A stretch of DNA of 64,000 nt from contig NC_135121.1 of assembly GCF_050908995.1 (NCBI RefSeq), positions 3,658,001-3,722,000 on the forward strand. The letters run 5' to 3'. This document shows, piece by piece, positions 59,050-64,000 of this stretch. A program made the position numbers and the translations under genes. This DNA is from Andrena cerasifolii. Lineage: Eukaryota > Arthropoda > Insecta > Hymenoptera > Andrenidae. Within the stretch, counting starts at the first letter, position 1; each line of letters begins with the position of its first letter. The notes under the pieces are model-generated. The model saw only the letters and a list, made by a program, of their open reading frames with translations, searched no databases and was not told the origin of the DNA.

Positions 59050-59881
59050 ATAATGGCAGTTTTTGTTCAAATCACCCTACAGGTCGTAATTTTTCAGAGA
59101 ACTTGGCGATTCTTTTTTTAAATTCTTCGCAATTAAATTCTCTGTCGATCTGTCCGGCCGAAATTTTGAATTTCGTTGCTGATTTTTTTTATATTTAGCA
59201 AATTATACAGCATTTTTCGAAGATCAGTATCTGTGGGCTGTTTTGGCCGCCTGTTCCGAATTTGAAGTCAGATTTTCGAAATCGGGGTGGTGAATCCAAT
59301 ATGTTGAAGGAAAATATCAGAAAATGGGCTTATTCGGAAGAAACAGTGCGCCTAGATTTTCGGGGACGCTGATTACGAATATGCGGTAATCATTATAAAG
59401 ATCAAATTTTTTATTCGTACCACAAATCTAATACTGTAGATCAAATTGTAAAATTTAAAATGGCAGATGGACATTCGTATTTTGACAAATTTTTATAGTT
59501 GACTTTTCGGGTTCAATATTGATTGTTGCTACACACGTCAGTTCAGCGCAAGGGGTTAATAATTACCTATATCCTTAATTAAAGTTCTTATTTTATTTCA
59601 GCTCACTTTTCCCCAGATAGTGGGGTAAAGTGGTCGTTTTGGCTTTTTCTTTTCAAGCTGGATTTTAATATACTCTAAGTTTATTTTAAGTATTGCTATT
59701 CGTCATTTATCAATAGTAATGTTTAAATTACACTATAAATCTATTTCCACACATTTTTATTGAATGGGAAAAAATTGTATTCGACTTCAAACTTTTTTCG
59801 TCTCACTTTGCCCCGGTCTCCCCTACTACGATATAAAACAAATTTTGAGAATGTGGTTATTTCTTATGACGATTCGACTGA

Positions 59882-60037
59882 TGCAGAAAATGTGCAACTA
59901 CTGTGCAATATGTGAACTACATATATTGTTACGACAAAAAGGGACCTAAATGTGACTGGGTTAAAACTACTTGTTGCAAAAAGTGGGTGCATGAAGACTG
60001 CGTAGAGATTGGAGGCTGTTTAGTTTGTAAGAAATAG
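59882..60037 (+). pseudogene. Transposase C-terminal zinc tail, 51-residue remnant
   Basis: The frame reads CRKCATTVQYVNYIYCYDKK, then GPKCDWVKTTCCKKWVHEDC, then VEIGGCLVCKK and a stop. The C..C, ...CC..WVH..C....C..C arrangement is a PHD/RING-like module of the sort ending pogo/Tigger-like transposases. No upstream catalytic domain can be read in frame. It is the best preserved of the three such tails in this window. Confidence 0.6.
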
Positions 60038-60623
60038 CTATTTTTTTCAATTATATTTTACGCTTCATTGAGTTCAAATATTTGCTATTACTTACTAATA
60101 GCTTAAACAGTTTAAAATATTGTCGATTCTCCAAAATTTTAGTGATTAGTTCGCACTTCATAGCCTGTGGCATATTACCCCAGGCTTTGTGGCATATTTA
60201 CCCACCCCTTTGTGACTTTTGTATTTGTACGTTTCTCATTGAATTATAAAAATGCCATACCTCTACTTATTAGTCAATGCACAGAATTAGCTACACTTTC
60301 ATAAGGTTTTATATTTTTCCCTGTATCTACTTACACTTGCGAGATATCGCGTTTCAAAGTTAACTGTGGCATATTCCCCCAAATGACCCTACATGCACAA
60401 TATATATATTGGATTATTTTTGCGAATTTGGACTGTTGCTCAAAAGATGACACGAGAATAGTTTAGTGATTCGTGCACCACTGTAAAAAACTAACCGACA
60501 CAGGCAAGACAAAGCGCAGATCCTGGAAAGAGCGGGTTCAGATACTAAAGTTAAGGTACCTATCAAAATCTTTGCGACCTCTCTTGGTCAATGACAGAAT
60601 GTACAAAACATATTGTATAAAAC

Positions 60624-60999
60624 CTTAGACCATATATACCTATAGACACAGCCTGCTCTATATGAAGCTACGAGTCAAAGTGCAGCAAAGACAACAGGCA
60701 AAAATGACGTCACTTGTGGGCAAAAGATAATTCAAAATGGTGGGTAGTACCTCATACCATATATACAAGTGAGGTTATATCTTTTTCTGTGAATAATTTT
60801 TTAATAATTATTAATAAAGGTGCAAACATGTTGTATAAAGAATTGCAAAGACAATGATTAAATCGCATTTTCGGAAATATTTATACAGCGCTGTAACTTC
60901 CATTATTACTTTGCCCACACGTGACGTCACGTAGATGATTTAATCTTTGCGTCAAGGCAGTTATCTGAAGCCGTGTCTATAGGTATATATGGTCTAAGT
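60624..60999. mobile_element. 376-bp foldback element
   Basis: CTTAGACCATATATACCTAT at the left is matched by ATAGGTATATATGGTCTAAG at the right without mismatch over the 20 bases compared. Inner arms pair around AATGACGTCAC and GTGACGTCA with TTTGCCCAC. No coding. Confidence 0.85.
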
Positions 61000-61121
61000 A
61001 TAAAACTGAGTACAATCGCAGAAATTGGAATCGAATTTGGCAACGGCGAGCCAGTAAACAAAAGGGAACGCGTAAAGTGTAATTTCTGCATAGCAGGGTG
61101 CTGCGATTAGAAAATTATGTG

Positions 61122-62156
61122 AGCCGTTTATTTTGAAAGTGGCCTAAGTCCATTTATCTTCAAATCGAGATATTTAAGGGTTTGCGTTTCAATGAATTTA
61201 AAAATATACGTATAGGATACTAATGAGTCATACTGCTTAAGTATATCTAAGGATGTTAAATTTATAGTTCCTATTAAAATAGTGGCAATTATTAAGTGAA
61301 TAATATGCGTTTTCTTATCAAGAATGGAGTTAGGCCACTTCCAAAATTAACAACCAGATTCGTTATAAAATTTCAAGGTGCCCAAGTCCATTCAACATAA
61401 TTTAAGATGCTTCAAATTGATTTTGTTAAAATCTCCCAAACCCGAAAACTTCTCAAAAATATTATTTCTTTCTTCTTCGTCGTAATTTTTTGTGCAAGCA
61501 TTCCGACAACGGCAATCTTTGTTTTCGAAAATTTTTTCAGGTACAATATTTCCGGTTTGAGTACAATATCTTTTTCCTGAATTCCGTTTAATCTTTCGCA
61601 CTTTTTGGATGTATGAACCATCAATCTCTTCTCCATTGTTAATCGTATCTTCATCCCCTGAAGACGAATATTGTTCTATAATTCTGTTTCGTTTTCGATT
61701 TTTTTTTAAATCATTAGTTACTACTTCTTCTTCACTATCTCAACTAAATAGTCTTGTTCTGTTCTTCCCCATGGGTGAAATAATTTCTAAAATTTAATAT
61801 TAAATTTTAAGTTTTATATTAATTAAATGTACTGGTTATTCGACTAACGCAATTGTCCAAAAACTCAGGTTAACTTGTAAATACTAATTAATTAAAATTA
61901 CCTTCACCACTGCTTTCTGACATTATCAATAGTAAATATCTTGATTTAAGTATAAATGGAGTTAGGCCACTTTCAAACTACACGGTTCGATTATCGAACT
62001 AACTCTGAAAACTTATGCGTCAAGAATTATCGTATTTGCTCGGATTATAAGCACCCTGAACTGCTTTACTGCTAAATAACATGAAGTTGTACATGTAACC
62101 ATGGTAAGCGGAAAAAATTGAAAAATGGAGTTAGGCCACTTTCAAAATAAACGGCT
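61122..62156. mobile_element. 1.04-kb element with ~30-bp inverted ends and an internal gene fragment
   Basis: The left end AGCCGTTTATTTTGAAAGTG is matched by the right end, which reads AGCCGTTTATTTTGAAAGTG from outside; both go on with GCCTAA. The sub-terminal motif ATGGAGTTAGGCCACTT recurs at about 61,325 and 61,957. Between them on the minus strand lies a recognisable but broken protein N-terminus (61,392-61,772). A shortened formerly autonomous element is the likely explanation. Confidence 0.7.
61392..61772 (-). pseudogene. Transposon-encoded protein N-terminus with one premature stop
   Basis: A minus-strand frame from ATG at 61,772 to a stop at 61,392 (126 codons) has one internal TGA at codon 11. 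The content is an acidic, Ser-rich leader, then basic VRKIKRNSGKRYCTQTGNIV, then PEKIFENKDCRCRNACTKNY and DEEERNNIFEKFSGLGDFNK. The (R/K)N(S/G)GK.Y....G..(V)P.K......C.C...C......E.R..IF..F..LGD pattern is a zinc-binding N-terminal module I associate with insect transposon-encoded proteins; I cannot name the superfamily. The rest of the protein is not present within the element. Confidence 0.45.
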
Positions 62157-64000
62157 ATACATTTTTTATAAATATAATATTCCGCACTGTCGAATCAATG
62201 AATTAGCCTCGGGTGCCACTGTGTCGTACATGACGAAAAAACGGTCATTCGAAAGGGAGAGCGTCAGGTATACCGAATTTATTATAGGCACCGTGCTCCG
62301 CCATCCTCCGTCCTCCACTCCAAACTATACCCAGGGGATCATATTTTATGTTTTAATCTCTCCATTGTTCCAGGTATAACAGAGTTTAGAAGGAAAAATA
62401 ATGCCTACTCGGAACACACAAGGCTGTCGGCCATAAAACACCGATGTCGGGTCACCCAGCTAGCGCGCAAGCGTGCACCACCTGCATTTTTATGTCCGCC
62501 GCCAGATCCGCGTACAGATTTTTTCGAAAACGTCGAATAAAAGCTTGGGCGGAGAAAGAAATGCGCGCAACTTAACATTACAATGGCATTCCACGGTATG
62601 CAAATTCGCGGTGGCTGCGTCCGCATCTTTGAATCCCTTAGGCGATCTTATGATACTGCGCATACATTTGTTCAATTATTATGTCAGTATACGTTTCGTT
62701 CGATGCTTGCGTCACTATGGATTCGCAGCCGGGTGAAGTGAAATTACTATCGACTCCAGTACGGTGAGACGTGAGTATTAAGAATCATTAGACAGCTGTA
62801 TAAATACCGGCGTTCCTTTGCTAAAGGCGGCTACGCAAGTACAGAAGTTCCTTCAATGAAGCTGAATGAACGATAGGCGCTAATAAATCGATGCTCCCAG
62901 TCGTTTGTCTTCTTGAAACGCCAAGCGACAGCTTGATCATCCCTAAATTTTACTCGTTTATAAAAATGTCAGTGCAATCTGGAACCATACATTCGATAGA
63001 AATGTAATTGTGTCCCGGGCGCGTATTGAAACAGCATTCGCCCGTTTATCCGGTCGAGCAGTAAAAATTCCCCCAGCGTTTTCCTCCGGCTGAATTTATG
63101 GAAGATCATCCATAATCGGACGTAACATCGGTCTGTCTCACAACGGCCCATTTCGAATACGATAATGGCCCCGCGCTCGATAAATCAGCCCACGGTAGGT
63201 CGCGTTAAGGGATCGACCACGGGAAAGTCGTTGGAGGGTGGGTGAGGAGCTAGCGGTATCGGTGGCCTCAATTTGGTAATTTTATTTCCGAAAAGCCGGC
63301 ATTCGGCGCCCTTTATTTATCTGGCGCCTGGGATCTTTGCTGCGGTTGGCATGTCCGATGCCTTTAGGGTCTCTTAGACCTCGCTTCCACTTGCGTCTAG
63401 TCGCGGCCGCTACAGAATCCTTTGTTCCAGCCGCCGCGCTACCGTCGGCCGTGCTATTCCCCGACTATTTATCAAATGTTTGCGCTAGCTTCTGTGCGGA
63501 TTTTTGCAGGCCCTGATCACGAGTCGAAACGGTCGTCTTTTGCCGAATGAGCGCATAGCGTGGAGATATACCGACGCGAATACTTTGGCGAGCAGCCTGT
63601 CGAATACCTATTGTGGTTCTGCCTTATGACTAATTCCCCCGTTTCTTGTTCGAATTCGTTCCTCACTACGGTCCCGCTGGAATTATCAGGGAAGGCACCC
63701 TGGCATTACCGTTACGTCCCAACCCTCTCTTCTGGGACAAGTTCTAGGACCGCTAATTATTTCGGGCGAAACGACGCATCGGCCATCGCGTAATGACAAT
63801 GCCGAGGGACGGACGCCCCACTGAAATCGTGTTATTATAATAGGAGCCCTGATGATACGTTTCTGTGTGGCAGCCCCGTAACCAGACTATCGGCCCTGAT
63901 ATAAATGCCGATGATGAATTACTGAGGAACGACACGTGATGACTGTTAGCGCATATATCGTAATAATATGCTGTCGCGAAGCCATTTTTATCATTCTATT
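62157..64000. other. Unique non-coding stretch to the window end
   Basis: No gene, repeat pair or transposon relic recognised. GC and CpG rise towards the end (62,400-63,900). The open frames (up to 87 codons) lack motifs. A distal exon of a neighbouring gene outside the window cannot be excluded. Confidence 0.4.

Larger units (their letters stand above)
58557..60389 (+). mobile_element. Pogo-like element, 1.8 kb, with TA target site
   Basis: TA-GGGTAATTCGGGG at 58,555 is matched by the right end, which reads GGGTCATTTGGGGGAATATG from outside and ends at 60,389 before TA. A transposase zinc tail (59,882-60,037) lies about 350 bases from the right end in plus orientation. Repeated GTGGCATAT and CCCC motifs occur near 60,168-60,205 and 60,366. 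An alternative right end at 59,077 (CACCCTA) would make 58,557-59,077 a separate small MITE built around the family A half copy. Confidence 0.5.

Overview
This is a eukaryotic, insect-type genomic window. It holds one recognisable host protein-coding gene in 64 kb, AT-rich intergenic DNA with frequent CpG, and dozens of transposable-element relics. The gene is a two-exon NET-family zinc-finger gene (no ocelli / elbow B type) on the minus strand at 44,869-46,715. Its conserved N-terminus, Sp motif, FKPY Groucho motif, buttonhead-like cysteine box and single C2H2 finger place the host among arthropods. The high CpG and the mix of DNA transposons fit a hymenopteran, but that last step is inference.

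Layout. 1-2.4 kb is unique non-coding DNA. 2.4-12.7 kb is a dense cluster of foldback (long inverted repeat) DNA elements: a hAT-type MITE with a perfect 8-bp target duplication, two foldbacks at 3.5-4.3 and 5.0-6.2 kb, foldback family A (first copy), family B (first copy), a pogo-like deletion derivative, and a short perfect hairpin. 12.9-20.9 kb holds family B copy 2 in inverted orientation, a 0.77-kb foldback, a broken RAG1/Transib-like transposase and Tc1-like ends. 20.2-29.4 kb holds six or more further foldbacks, one with a (TA)n core and one with a hAT MITE nested inside. 29.4-34.1 kb is mostly unique. 34.1-34.8 kb is the 3' end of a Jockey-like LINE on the minus strand. 35-41.2 kb contains short TA-flanked MITEs and a 2.17-kb mariner-type element carrying a family A insertion. 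42.6-49.5 kb, around the zinc-finger gene, has no recognisable transposon. 49.5-51.3 kb is a nested MITE complex followed by a second hAT-type MITE built from ATTCGAATA minisatellites. 51.3-54.1 kb is unique with GC-rich microsatellites. 54.2-56.3 kb is family A expanded in tandem. 58.5-62.2 kb holds a pogo-like element and two more foldbacks. 62.2-64 kb is unique.

How it fits together. The single gene sits in a large gene desert, as is usual for developmental transcription factors with long-range regulation. Its immediate surroundings are clear of transposons, while both flanks are packed with nested non-autonomous DNA elements. The predicted protein is a nuclear co-repressor-type factor. 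None of the transposase remnants looks functional: all are truncated, frameshifted or interrupted by stops. No tRNA, rRNA, CRISPR array or bacterial-type operon was seen. All repeat assignments were made by eye, from inverted and direct repeats in this window alone.
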